Positions 32,240-44,579 of a stretch of DNA of 64,000 nt are shown in pieces. The position numbers were made by a program, and so were the translations under genes. The DNA is from Rhyacophila brunnea. Taxonomy: Eukaryota > Arthropoda > Insecta > Trichoptera > Rhyacophilidae. A model generated the notes under the pieces. The model was not told where the DNA came from and made no database searches. It saw only the letters and a program-made list of their open reading frames with translations. How positions within the stretch are numbered: position 1 is the first letter of the stretch; each line of letters starts with the position of its first letter. Location: assembly GCA_022495005.1 (NCBI GenBank), contig JAGYXB010001842.1:310001-374000 (forward strand). The letters run 5' to 3'.

Positions 32240-33390
32240 CAAGTACTTATTGAAGTGGATCTCAGATGCATTCGACCGGAAGAAAATTTGTGCCAGATGA
32301 GTTAAAACAAGGAATGAAGAAATTGCTCGAGAAATCAATAAACTAAATCAATAAAAGACATGAAATGACACATTGTGACGAAGAACCTAAATGTAATCAA
32401 TTCACAAATAGATGCTCGCAACACAGTAGTTTTAAAATACATAAGATGACAAATAATACTGTTGAAAAACCTTATAAATGCAATATAGGTTCATAACAAT
32501 GCTCACAACCTAGAAACCCTTAAAACCATGCAATGAAACATAACGGGGGGCACACCCTCATAAATGCGAATTGTGTTCATATAGATGCACGCGAATTAAT
32601 GTTTTAAAAGACATAGAATGACACATTCTGATGAAAAATCTAATAAATGCAATGTATGTTCATATATATTCTCGCGGCGTGTTAGTCTTAAAATACCTAC
32701 ATATTATGATACATTTTGTTTTCGACCATGTCCATTACTTATTAGATCATAAATGGGCCCCCACAGAGTGGAGGTTTGTTTTAACAGATTTAGTTTATAC
32801 GAAAAATGGATGTCAGCCACTCGCTCAACGTATTAGGTCCACACTCTGATTCATACACAAATTGAACAACAATAATATGTGTACTTGCCAGACCTAGGAT
32901 TCGAACCTGGTATCCTCGACGCAATAGGCCAACGCTTAAGCCGTGCGGCCATTTTTGGTGACTGGTGAAAAACCTAATTAATGCAATGTATGCTCATATA
33001 GATGCTCGCAACTTAGTCATCTTCAAAGCCATAAAATGACAAATTCTGGTGAAAAACCTTATAAATGCAACGTATGTTCATATAAATGCGTGCGACTTAG
33101 TTGTCTTAAAAGACATGAAATGAATATATTCATATATAGAATATACTCGTAAATAATCTTATAAATGCAATGTATGTTCATTTGGATGCTCGCGACGGAG
33201 TTATCTGCAAACACATGTAAAGATACAAATTGGTGAATAACCTTTTAAATAAATTGAGGCTCGGCACAACATTATCTTAAAGCTCATAAAACGAAACAGG
33301 AGAAAAACCATTTGCGTGTGATGAATTTCATTTCAAATGTAAACAAATATTTCATAAAAAACTCATAAACGTGATAAATTTAAATATAAA
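32240..33390 (+). pseudogene. Decayed C2H2 zinc-finger gene
   Basis: Repeated units in shifting frames show the pattern of linked fingers: EKPYKCN, CNVCSYRCS, LQSHKMTNSGEKPYKCNVC (near 33003-33075), VRLSCLKRHEMN, and finally EKPFACDEFHFKCKQ. Stops and frameshifts occur every one or two fingers. A SINE is inserted at about 32760-32965. Duplication B copy 2 contains only its first 170 bp or so (about 54280-54460). Confidence 0.75.
32760..32965 (-). repeat. tRNA-derived SINE inserted in the zinc-finger pseudogene
   Basis: On the minus strand the head reads GGCTTAAGCGTTGGCC followed by a perfect B box GGTTCGAATCC, then GAGTGTGGACCTAATACGTT. It interrupts the finger repeat, which resumes at about 32970 with a TGGTGAAAAACC linker. 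Confidence 0.8.
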
Positions 33391-33499
33391 TGTAAACAGA
33401 TACGTAGGTAGGTACGTTGTTTAAGTAAGTACTCATAAACTAGCACATTCAGAAGATAACCATTTGCGTGAAACAATTGTCATAGCCGTCAGAGGCAAT

Positions 33500-36400
33500 A
33501 ACTTTTTAAAGTATCTACAAGACTTCAAATTTTGATATCGATTCTAAAGAGCATGATATGGAGTTTTTGACTAAAACTTCTGTCCAAATATAATACCCAT
33601 CAGAACTACAAGCACACGTTGCACCATCTGGAGTAAAAGAAGAAATTCATAATATGAAAATATTATTAGGAAGAGTTAAGTGCCTGCAAGGTACCTCCTT
33701 AGGTATATATAAATATATGTGAAAACCCATAGGTATATATAAAAAATATAAATGTCATTCCAATATTATCTTTTGAAGAAAATATCGTTGCATAAAAATA
33801 TATTGCATTTTTCAAAAATATGCATAAGTAATTATTCTATTCTGATAGCTTATTTATTTTAATTACGGATCATGTTAACACTCCCGTTGCCACGAGTTTA
33901 GAAATGACCTAAAATCATAGATACCCCACTTATTATTATGTATATAAACGTCTACTTTTAGCTATTTGTAGATAAAATATTTAGGCATAAAAAGAAAAAT
34001 ATGTAGGTGGTTGAATTGAATGTCTTATATGTAAAATTAATCATTTTTCGAAAGTCTAATCAATATTTTGATAAGACAGTGACAGGGCTATCTAGAAAGA
34101 AATACGTTAGAGAAACGCGCATAATAGTAATGTAAACATGAGACACTATTTTAAAATGTCATTTGTTAGTCAGAGATAGAAATGTATGTCTTTGTTCAAC
34201 ATAATTCTGTGAAAAATGCATTCAGTGATAGCCTCCCATAATATATCGAACCTTGAAGTTTACATTTTTCAAATACATCTAACGATAAACGCCAGAGCAA
34301 CCTTTAACGCAATGTTATTAATGTTCATTTTTCCGTGTTAACTTCGCTACATGTGGCGTTTTTTCATAAACTATTGACAAAAAGGGTCCATTGCCATTGA
34401 CCATAATTCTAGTAATAAAATAATAAAGTAATAAAATCTCTCTCCCCGGATTTAGAATACGGACCCTTGTTGCAAGGTTGTGTAAGGATTACATCAGTTT
34501 GTGGGACACAAGCAATTGAAAAAAATCTCGAGCGGGCTAAATAAAAACAGCACAGCATGTGGCGTGGCGTATTCACATGTTCTACATGTTTATACTATTA
34601 TCATATTAGGCAATGCAATATGTTAAATATTGGCGAGGGTAATATTATTTCATTCTGTTTTAGAATTTTAGGAAAATAATACGATGCGATAAATTTCATA
34701 ATATTGTTGTACCTACCCATTCAAATGTTGTATTCAAACCCAAATGTTAAACCCGTTTAAATAAATACCCTGCATTGAAATCAGACAGCTACAGAAAATG
34801 TAGGTATGTTCTAATGACTGGCATCAATAATAATATATTTGTATTTATTTATTATCGTTAACTGTAGCTTTGTAAATTGCGGTGCGGTGTAGTTAATACG
34901 ATATTCTAAAATATCCTTTTTTTGACGATATTACTAATACCTACCTTTATTAGTTTTTTTTAATTATAAAAGATTATAAATGAGACATTATTTTGTTGGT
35001 CCATGGTTGAACCGTAATAAATTGTATTGTCGTCGTAAATCACTAATAATAGCTTTCATCCGAAAATAATAATGAGTCAGCAAATGCAATTCAAGTGCAA
35101 CTAGGTAGTACACGTGGAGTTTCTTTTGTTTATGAAGTAGACACACAGTTGCAAAAATATTTTATAGTGTTTGCAGTTACCTATGTTCAAACTTTCCCGT
35201 CGGAAAAATCGGTATAATATCTTTTAGTAGGTACAATGAATATTTACTTTTTTTTTACATTTGTATCTCTTAATTTTATAAGTACCAATAATAAAATTAT
35301 AAAGTAGGTACCTACTTACATACCTAATATGTAAATAAATAATCATAGTGAACCTGTTGTGTTTACATGATATTGTGTTATAATATTATATATTATTAAC
35401 TATATAATATAATATGTCCATAAGATCGGTGGATTATAGGTAGGTACAAGAAATTCATTTTAAGATTACTGAATCATTCTAATTTCATAAGTACTTACCA
35501 AATAATATTATTATATAAATAAATATGATCATACTCAATCTGATGTAGGTATATACATAATATACTATTATTTCTTAGTGGTGAAGTGTGGAGGTAGGCT
35601 GTCAAGATCCAACATAAATAGTGCATTGTGAGTCATACGTACCTATTTGTTTTTCTTGAACGAGTACTACAATAATTTACATAGTATGGTGTTGGATAGT
35701 TTTAAAAAATCAGATAAACCCAGCCAAAATAAAACCATAATAAGTAGTTTCGGTACGCTTTGGGCAATCCGACAATTTTGTGCACACTTTTTCATTCATA
35801 CTTATTTCTTTTCGTTGAATATAAATACATAATATTATTACACGTCATGTTGTTGGTATTTTTTAACTCTTCAAGTGAAGCGCCTAGTTTCAGAAGCCCC
35901 TAAAAAGGTTGTCATAAAATTTTGAGTTTGATATATATTTAGATATATGTTTTTTTCCACTATTTATTGGACAAAATGTAAGCAATAAAACTTAATGTGT
36001 TCATTAACATATATCGAAGCCAATATTATTTCATAATATGCTTGGTATCTATTATTTTATGTGGCGAACGTAATAACGAACGCCTGCACACGTGCTAGTC
36101 TACCTTACAACACCCTCGTCCGCTTCGGATGAATTAGCCATCCCCACTCTCCGTGAAATGCCAGCGTGTGTTCGTTGTTCCATTTAAAACAGATCGAGAC
36201 ACACCGTGGTTTGGTTATGACGTACATTTATCGATGTCCGATTATTATACACGATTATAAGATAATTGCATGTGATATACACAGAATAACATGTTAAACG
36301 ATGACTAAATAGTATTTAAAAATATACTTTACCTTTTGAAGCAATCAATTAGCTTTTAAAATGCCTTAAAATGCCAAATTTCTATCGGAACACTGAGTGG

Positions 36401-36800
36401 ACGGCATGGGAACGGACGTAATTTTTTTACCATGGTAAGGGAAAGGTTAAAAAACAGTTGGTAAGTATAATTATGTGTTTATTAGGCAGAAGCAGATAAT
36501 ATGGTCATTTCCCCTATTTTTCAAGGGAGCAATTTGAATGTTGTGTGTCTGGTGATAAATACTGTGTAATTAATTATGAAGGAAAGTTAATGTAGGTAAT
36601 ATTATTAAGAAATTAACTGAGTTTTAATCATTTACAAGTATTTTTATTTAAAGAGCAGTTTTTCTTAAAAATCACATTAAAGAACATATCAGGTTTTGGC
36701 ACATTCAATATTAAAAATAATGTACCATAACTCACACGTATCTAGGTTAGGGATATTATTATACTCGTACATTATTATAGGTGGCTTAAAAATAACAATA
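33500..36800. other. Long AT-rich stretch without a recognised gene
   Basis: I see no domain, TIR pair or credible exon. A solo MITE terminus (GCGCCTAGTTTCAGAAGCCC) is near 35878, related to 15611-16000. Confidence 0.5.
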
Positions 36801-36810
36801 TCCATGTTAT

Positions 36811-37290
36811 TCATGCATAATCGTCTTCGCTGGTTTCAGCATCACCAATATTGGGTACAGAAGGTTGGGTTTCAAGTGAATTATAGAAAGTATGATAGGT
36901 ACACGGGATCTCTATCAAATACATCATGTTCAGTAAGTCCTTCTTTTTTTGAGGATTTATTCGGGCAGGTGCCATCCTCGGTATTCTAGGAATATGTGGA
37001 CGCCCTCTAGAATTCCTTAATAACTTCATTATTCTGAAGGGCTCCTCATCATTCTGAGAGTATTTGAATTTTATATGACCGGGTAGTTTTTCATACCGTA
37101 GCCACTTTATACTGTGCCAATTGATCGGTTGCCCTTCAACACATTTTGACTTCTTAATGAAAGTAGTTTTCAGTAAGTCCGAATAAGAAAGAAAAGTTTC
37201 TGCTGAAATTTCCACCGCATTAAACGGATTTTTGCCTCGTACAGTTCGTACAAATTGGTACCAGTCTTGTGGGATTTCACTTTCAGCCCC
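36811..37290 (-). pseudogene. Transposase C-terminus (DNCxGQNK/GHTxNEGD-type family)
   Basis: The minus-strand frame reads SEIPQDWYQFVRTVRGKNPF, then NWHSIKWLRYE, KYSQNDEEPF and PQKKKDLLNMM...YHTFYNSL, ending in an acidic tail. The order DWxxFVR, WxxIKW, DEPF, KKKDLL, HxFY is the C-terminal half of the same family seen at 50987. The upstream half of apparently the same copy lies at 40870-41310, separated by a piggyBac-like element and other insertions. Confidence 0.65.
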
Positions 37291-37431
37291 AGCAGGTTTT
37301 TATAAAATTGACCCCTATTCCCGGAAAAAATTGAGTGAAATTGGTTTTTTCTAGTAAATGATATAATCTTGGTTTATTGGCTTATTTGTGGGAATATTTA
37401 AATAAAACTTTCAGGAACAATCAAAAACAGT

Positions 37432-39500
37432 TTAATAATGAGGAATAGTGTGACATTTCTGCCAGCAGATGCTTTTGTGAAGAGAGACATCACACTCTTG
37501 ACACGTCATGTACCGAGTCTCGCCCCTTTTTTTATTTTTGGCACATACCTTGCATAGCCATGTTGGATATACCTTTTTCTGCGTCGCTAGAATCGCCTGC
37601 AAGGTATGTCTGTACATGTCTCCAGATAATCTCGAAGGCGAATCCAGCGTCACATGACGCCTCGGAGCCAGAGAAAACGAGACATCGGTACCAAAAGACA
37701 TTGAATACTCTACTAAAAAAAAATAATGCTAATTTACGACTAGGGTTACATTTTTTAAAAATCAATGAACAGCCTGAACGTCAACATTCACTTTTACACA
37801 CAGTAAACAGTCCAGGTGCTGAAGTGTAGTCTTCTGTTGACCACGGTTCCGTAACACTGGCACTAAACCTCGCATGTCCTCCTCGGCTGCCTGTGGGACG
37901 ACCACCCCGCCCCTACTTCCTCTTCCACGCCGTCCACCCGCTCGACCTCTGGTTTCTGTCCGAGATGGGCCTGGGAGTGGGTCCTCGGGCGTGAAGACCC
38001 CTGACACCATACTGGCTTCATATAGCACCTCTGCAATGCGGTTAATGAAACCGTTGAAGTCAGTGGCGCACCCAAGATTTAATATTGGGGGGGGGCCAAG
38101 GAGGAGAATGTAAATTAGTCCCATATGCTCTTTTTCTTCTTTACAGCCTAATTTCACGTTTATGGGTCTTTTGTCTATTGCACTCGGTGTACCTACACCA
38201 AGGTCCCCACATCCTGAAACGGGCCCTCAGGCTAAAATATTCGGCGGCCCCCCTACCTACCGCTAAGATTAAAGGCAGTGTGAAACACTAAATTAACGTT
38301 TTAAAAATTGTGTTTTAGTTCAAATTAAGGGTACTTATACAGTGACTTATTGGCGATTTTTAATACATCTACTTTAAGCTGTCGAGTATCGACACATAAT
38401 AATCAAAAAATATGTTGCACACTAATGTAAGTAATTGAAAATGTTCATGGCAATGAAGTATAATAGCGCCGCAGTCGACTTTTTTTACTATTAAATCAAA
38501 TTTATGATGTCTCACTTATCTGGTCAATCCGACACGCCGGGCCCCCAGGCTAGAGTCCTGTTAGCCCTCCCAAGCTATGACCTACACCACTCCGGAATTC
38601 GGGTGGACACGGAGAATTTTTGGACAGTTCCATTAGGGTTTGGGTTTCTAAAAAAAACCCGATATTATGTATTACGCGATTAGTATTTCGAAATTTTTCT
38701 AAAAAGGGTGCTGGAGAATAATTACAAATCATTTTTTTGCCGTGTTTTTATTTGTCTAAGCCCAAAGGTATAGTTTATTGGCTTTCAATTTCAATGTTTA
38801 AAATCATTCTGATAATTTTCATGTTTGGGGGGCCAGGGCCCTTGCCTCCCCCCCTGGGTGCGCCACTGACTGTTGGTCACTAAAGACTAAAATTTTTGGG
38901 GAGGTGAGCCTTGAATTTTTATTTTATGATTTCGGGGGCCCGTGGTATGAAAAAGTTTGAGAAGCACTGGTCTAGACTCAAGAGCTACAATATTAAATTT
39001 ATGCCAAATTCCATCGAAAAAAATGTTTTTTTGATTTACACCACCGCCGACTGTGGTGGTTGCAGTCGTTCTTTTCGCCGAATTTTTATTGTCGGTTTTT
39101 TAATATTGAGGTTCCAAAATATTAATTGACACCACTCCGGAATTCGAGTGGACACCGAGAATTTTTTGACAGTTTTAAACTAAAACTACTACTAAAAAAC
39201 CCGACAGTTTCGAAATTTTTGTGTTAGAAATTAAAATCTAAGAATTTTTTTCTATAAAGGTGTTGGTGAATTACATTCTGATAATTTTTATTTTGGGGGG
39301 TGCCAGGGCCCCCTGCCCCCCCCCCCTGGGTGCGCCACTGGTTGAAGTCGTCCTCAAAGTTGCTCGAGTGGCCGGCGGTGAAATCGGTGATGTCTGCGAC
39401 ATCGGTGGTGGCATCCAGTAGAACATCTGAATCAGAGTCATATAATAACTCGAATGCATAATCCTGCTCTGAGTCGTCTGTTTCAAAGGCCTCCATTTCA
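37432..39500 (-). pseudogene. Internally deleted piggyBac-like transposase
   Basis: The minus strand first gives an acidic N-terminus (39500 to 39349: EMEAFETDDSEQDYAFELLY...). It then crosses a nested hAT-type element and resumes at about 38060 (GFINRIAEVLYEASMVSG...). It ends with a C-terminal Cys-rich domain at 37700-37432: RLSG...H, then CKVCAKNKKRGETRYMTCQE and CDVSLHKSICWQKCHT. That C4-C3H-like arrangement is diagnostic of piggyBac/PGBD transposases. The DDD catalytic core (several hundred residues) is absent between the two ends, so it cannot catalyse transposition. Possible right terminus: repeated ACGAGGATYCTCGT near 40684 and 40727, ending at a TTAA at 40757. Confidence 0.7.
38061..39340. 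mobile_element. hAT-type element(s), CAGTGGCGCA family, nested in piggyBac remnant
   Basis: Perfect 8-bp duplication GTTGAAGT (38053-38060 and 39341-39348), left end CAGTGGCGCACCC and right end GGGTGCGCCACTG. A second right end occurs internally (…GTGCGCCACTG at 38858-38868), so the insertion is composite: one full element followed by about 470 bp with a partial duplicate of the right half. Confidence 0.85.
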
Positions 39501-39659
39501 GCGTGAAAATAGGCTGGAATCAAAACAAAATTCCACATTAGTAAACAGAATTTAATTCTCGGGAAACATGTGGCTTTATCAAAATGTTCGATTATCTTAT
39601 ATAAATTATGTTTTGCATATAAATTATTACCTTGTGACGTATCTGATCAATCAATTATC

Positions 39660-40450
39660 TGGATATCAGAGGCAAATCAGTTGGTTTGGATTAGCTGTAA
39701 ACAACAAAAAAATCGTCATTAGTAAACGAATTTTGAATGTTGGGAAAACACGTGAAATTAACTAAATACTCATTGAAACACATATAATTATATCGAATAT
39801 TCATAATAATTCAATAGTCTAAGCTTATAAAGTAATATATCGGCACATTATCAAGTATTTAGAAAATAATGCGAACATTCAAACTTTGCCTTGCGACATT
39901 TTGACAGTAAAGTGGTCACAAGTGGTGTGTACGAAGAAACACGTAAAATTAATTTTAATTGCCAGAAACCATCAATAAACATATAAAATATCATAGATAA
40001 GTTATTTCTCTTACCTTATTGAATCCATTTTTTGCTTATTTATGTAATTTTTGTCCTCTCAAGGCAAATTGGTTGGCTTGGAACAGCCTGTGAACAACAA
40101 AAAATCGCAATTAGTCAACAAATTTTTAATGTTTGAAAAACATGTAGAATTAACTAAATACTAGTTCAAACACATATAATTATATATATTATTCATAATA
40201 ATTCAATATTCTAAGCTTATAAAGTAATATATCGGCCCATTATCAAGGGATTGGTAAATAATGAGAACATTCAAACTTTGCATTCGGAAATTTTGACAGT
40301 AAAGTGACGTGCACGAAGAAACACTTAAATTAATTTATATTGCCAGAAACCATAAATGATTATATAAAATATCATAGATAAATATTGTTTCTCTTACCTT
40401 ATTAAATTTAATCTCTTTATTGCTTATTACTGTAATTTTCGTCCTCAAAA
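39660..40450. repeat. Two-copy tandem repeat, 392-bp period
   Basis: TTGGTTTGGATTAGCTGTAA (39681) and TTGGCTTGGAACAGCCTGTG (40073) begin parallel copies. Both run through CTAAGCTTATAAAGTAATAT and CATTTTGACAGTAAAGTG or its equivalent to CTCTTACCTTATT. It lies between the piggyBac N-terminus and its possible terminus. No coding. Confidence 0.8.
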
Positions 40451-40869
40451 TCAGTACATAATTCGGTAAAGTCACACGAGAGAATAATCAAATATGGCGT
40501 CTCACAATAATAAAATTGTGAATTTTATTTATTAATGTCACAGAAGGTAAAACAGACATCGATATTTTATCTATACCTGTCGGCACTGAATTTTATAATG
40601 TAACAAGATATTATGTCAAATGTTTTCGTTGAAAATACATATATATCACAGTAAACATATTTATTTTATAACGCGTGACAAAACGAGGATCCTCGTGCGC
40701 GGTACTCAACGTAATTATTGATATAACGAGGATTCTCGTTTGCGGTACCGAGCGTGTTAAAATAATTTGAAAAATGCAGCACTAAACCATCCAAGTGTTC
40801 AATAAAAAGATTCTTGCTTGTTTCAATATTGGCTGTGGCCCAGAAATATTATCTTATCTTCAATAGATT

Positions 40870-41310
40870 TTTTAGCTTTTTCGATGCGGGCATGATTCAT
40901 GTCACATTCCATTCTGGTGTATCCCACTTCCAAAAAATTGTTGTCTCTTTATAGAATGCACGTGTTCAGATTAAGTGACAAAATAAGACAATGCTGAAGA
41001 AAAGTTTATGTTTTTGTTTTGCCTTGGCTAATAGGCTAGGTACTATATTAGTAACTGTTTCTGGAAGATTATGCAAAATGCTGCACGAAGCACGATGCTA
41101 TTTGATCAGATCCCCTACCAGCAATCCCTTCATGCCACATGTAACAGCTTGCGGTAACTGTTTTACAATCTCTAATATTTGTAAAATTATAAGTCCACAC
41201 TTGCCTTTTATAGTAGGTAAGTACACTATGTTGGTATTCAGGGAAGGCGTGGGCAGGCATTGTTGCAAATCAAAAAATAGCATTCTAGTGAACTGACTAG
41301 TTATAGATAA
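40870..41310 (-). pseudogene. Transposase central part (DNCxGQNK/GHTxNEGD-type family)
   Basis: The minus strand reads EYQHSVLTYYKRQVWTYNFT, then CYMWHEGIAGRGSDQIASC. After decay and a jump comes FLEVGYTRMECDMNHARIEK. These match the order of this family upstream of the C-terminus found at 36811-37290. The DNCxGQNK block expected between the two segments is missing or unreadable. Confidence 0.6.
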
Positions 41311-41489
41311 CAATTTGTTAAGTTCTTACTTCTTATATGATTCATCAGCCTTAGCCAAGTGAGTTCGTTTTTTTCATCAAGTTCAGCTTTCCTTTCTAAA
41401 TCGTTGCACACTTTAATCTGATTGTTATATTATGTACAACATACTTTACAAGTGTCTATACTAGAACTTGTAGCCTATCCTTATTCTTA

Positions 41490-42023
41490 GGTCAATAATT
41501 ATTATAAAGCAATCATTATTCGTAGGATGTTTATAATACTTGAATGGTCAAAGACATAGGTTATAATAAATATCTTTAGAATTATCTCCAAATGTGTTAA
41601 TCTTGCCCATTTTTTGAATAATAAAATGCCTAATTCTTGTCAAATTTGGGATCACAGAGATTATCAATATAATTTTTTATCGTACATATTTTACTAAAAT
41701 TATCTCATCATAAATTATACTAATAGTTTTATAAATGCGTTTAAAAATTAATAAATGTAAAAAAATCTTAACAGCACTGCACAGTTATGTACTAAAATAT
41801 GACTATATTCTAAAACATTAGAGCGAGAGGTTTAAAAGAATACTATTTTATGTAATAAAAATACTTTATGCAGTCATCAAATGTTTAAAATAAATATAGA
41901 AGATAATAAGGCTTCAAAATTATATAAATAGATTATCTACAACGTTTAAGGTATGTCCAGGATCATGGTTTGAAAATAGAAAAAAAGCTCAATTTTGACC
42001 CACGCTGAGTACGTCCGCCCTTA
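41490..42023. mobile_element. Partial copy of the TTAA palindromic element
   Basis: Matches 27690-28250 of the element at 26912-28248, ending CGCTGAGTACGTCCGCCC next to TTAA (42021-42024). The left half is missing. Confidence 0.7.
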
Positions 42024-42717
42024 ACAAAAAGTTAAACAATTGTCAGAAAAATTGCAAAACGTATGACTTGGTATACAAAATGGTCACTTATAGGGTAAGT
42101 TCTGCTACCTATACAGGAAATAATATAGGAACAAATACCCATAACTTACGTTTTTAAATACCTATTTTTTTGTGTTTTACTGCTGAGTGGCCCATCACTG
42201 GAGGGTGGCCCACGATTGTACTCCTTATTGTTCACTGTTTTTAACAGCAAATATGTCAAAAACGGTCAGAAATAGAAAAAAACATATTTATAAAAAAATA
42301 GTAAATTTAATAAGAAATTACTTTTTGTCTTCGCCTTAAATTGTCTCGGCAGCAATTTGCAATGCTTCCGTTTACTTAATTTGTTAGTAGTAAGCTTCTA
42401 GGATTCATCATGCGACATGCCAAACGATTCAAGAATCAAAATGTCATACGTACAATCTCAAAATACATCCTCATAAAAACGACACATTAACGCTAAACGA
42501 ACTGGGTAAATACCTACAAGTTATTAATATCATTATTATAAATTATACATACCAGTCATACCACAGCTGATTACTTTTATAACAAGTCAATGAGACAGTC
42601 AATAATTATTAACAATAAAACATAACATCAAGATTATCCATGAGTGACATTGCTTTCCGGCATTCTTAATATCGTTGACGTGGTTTCGATGTACCTACCT
42701 ATAGGTAATATAAATAA

Positions 42718-43836
42718 AGTGACGTCCCTAGACAAAATGCCGCCCCTAGGCAGCGTTAAAATGACACGCCATTTTTTTATACAATATTTTTTATCATCTT
42801 TCCATGACTCCAATATCTAAGAAATGTGTTGTATGGATACAATAATAACAAAATATATAGGTACTTGGGTCTAATTTAAATGCCATCTCTAACTACAAAA
42901 GACAATATTCCACGGTTTTCAAAAACAATTCAATATACACCGAATGACCTGACAACTTTCAAAACTCTTGAGTGACTGGCGAAAATATTTGGATAAATTA
43001 ATTAGGTTGTAGTACGAGTATGTAGGTAGGTACTGTCATTTCCCTCCATTTTCGAACGTGAAAACACTCGTTTGCTTCGTTGTATGGATTTTTATCTGGA
43101 TTTAGGACTTGGAGGTGAACAAATAACACACCAGAATTGTTTTGGAAACGGCAAGGTATATTTACGTTAATATTTATTCTAAATGGTTACATTTTTATGC
43201 TTACAAATTATTTTCAATTTAATTTTGACCGATAGCGAGGTTAACACTGCTTACTGCGTTGCTGTCAAAAATGCTTCTCCTGCTAAAACAAATGTTTGCT
43301 TACGAGCCGTACAAATGCGGCGTTGCCATTCGTATTTTTTTAACGGCATTCAGACAATGTTGCCGGTCAGATATTTAACATTATTTAATTATTTTCGCTA
43401 TCAACCCTTACTATTTGTTGGATTTGATACTGACTCGGGCCTCTTCAGATACACAGAGACATCCGACACAGAGACGACCCATCAAATGGGGACCATTCGG
43501 GGGTGTAACAGTACCTATCTATAATTCAAATATAATTCTCAAACCTACACATGTCATTGCTCGTCATCAAGGATGTGACGTCCAAAGACAACGGAAGTAA
43601 ACTAGACATTGCAAACCCGACAAAAAATACACTTCTGTCATACATTCCATGTCAATTAATATATTTTGTTTCCAACCAGTGAGCTGTATTTTTTAAGGGA
43701 GAGATATTTCCGTAATTACTATGTTAGGTACCCATTTCTATATATATCAAATAATTCTTTTTGATTTGCCGCCGTTGGAATAACTGCCGCCCTCAAGCGA
43801 CGCTCAATCTGCCTACCCCCACGGGACGTCACTGTA
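42718..43836. mobile_element. hAT-type element, CAGTGACGTCC family, long inverted copy
   Basis: Begins AGTGACGTCCCTAGACAAAA and ends CACGGGACGTCACTG. Copy 1 of duplication B has no insertion at the matching place (near 26328). The flanking duplication is poor. The interior includes a 113-codon frame at 43183-43524 with no recognised motif. Confidence 0.6.
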
Positions 43837-44004
43837 TATTATATATCCTAGAATCATACAAAATAGTGGAGGAAAGAATGAAACACAATGATATTATATA
43901 CTTAATTACATATAGAATTAAAAAAAAATATAGGTACTTCTTATTCTAAAGAAATTTACCGATTGTGTAAATGCTATGTTCTTTAATAAATAAATTGCTG
44001 TAGG

Positions 44005-44393
44005 CTGTGACGTCCCGTGGGGGTAGGTAGATTGAGCGTCGCTTGGAGCGGCAGTTACTCGAAGGGCGGCAAATCGATGAGAATCGTTTGGTATATAATA
44101 TAGATATAGCAACCTAAACTTATTAATAACGTAAGTATCTTTCCATTTAAAAAAAATCAGCTCACTGGTTGAAAACAAAGTGTATTATTTGACATAAAAG
44201 GTTGAACAGGACTGTACTTAATTTTTTGTCGAGTTCGCGATGTCTAGTTTACTTCCGCTGCCTTTCGACGTCCTTGGTGACCGACATATATTCATATGAA
44301 ACGACACATGCACGGATAATAAAAAATACTGTATATAAAAAAATGGGGCGGCATTTTGGCGCTGTCCAGGCATTTTGTCTAGGGACGTCACTG
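44005..44393. mobile_element. hAT-type MITE, CAGTGACGTCC family
   Basis: Perfect 8-bp duplication GCTGTAGG (43997-44004 and 44394-44401). The empty site is in duplication B copy 1 near 26500 (GCTGTTGG). Confidence 0.85.
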
Positions 44394-44579
44394 GCTGTAG
44401 GGACCTACAGTAAAAGGTTTTATTACAGTATTTACGAAATTTATAATATATTATAAAATTATGAAACATGGACTCTAAATATATAGAATTCTGATTAAAA
44501 AAAAACGTTAAGTATGTCAAAAGTTCGTAACTACCTATACAAATGAAGTGTTCTTTCTTTAATAAGTGCTATTTTTTAT

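Larger units (their letters stand above)
25700..32345. repeat. Segmental duplication B, copy 1
   Basis: Collinear, same orientation, with 42460-54460. The shared backbone includes sequence around 26250-26900, 28250-28700, 29081-32345, the collagen-like gene with its promoter and 3' region, and the first part of a zinc-finger pseudogene. Copy 1 is shorter because copy 2 accumulated more insertions. Confidence 0.9.

Noticed and set aside
32890..32960. tRNA-like sequence with a perfect B box
   Set aside because: It lacks a full cloverleaf and is followed by the SINE body, so it is annotated as a SINE rather than a tRNA gene.
37220..40760. An apparent in-frame join across two TTAA sites suggesting an exact piggyBac insertion from 37224 to 40756
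   Set aside because: The transposase frame at 36811-37290 continues through 37223 with family motifs (DWYQFVRTVRG), so the left boundary cannot be there. The in-frame join is chance.
43183..43524. 113-codon open frame with hydrophobic start
   Set aside because: It lies inside a hAT-type element and matches no family, so it is not called as a gene.
44218..44520. Overlapping 80-100-codon frames on both strands around 44202-44520
   Set aside because: They cross the end and target duplication of the MITE at 44005-44393.
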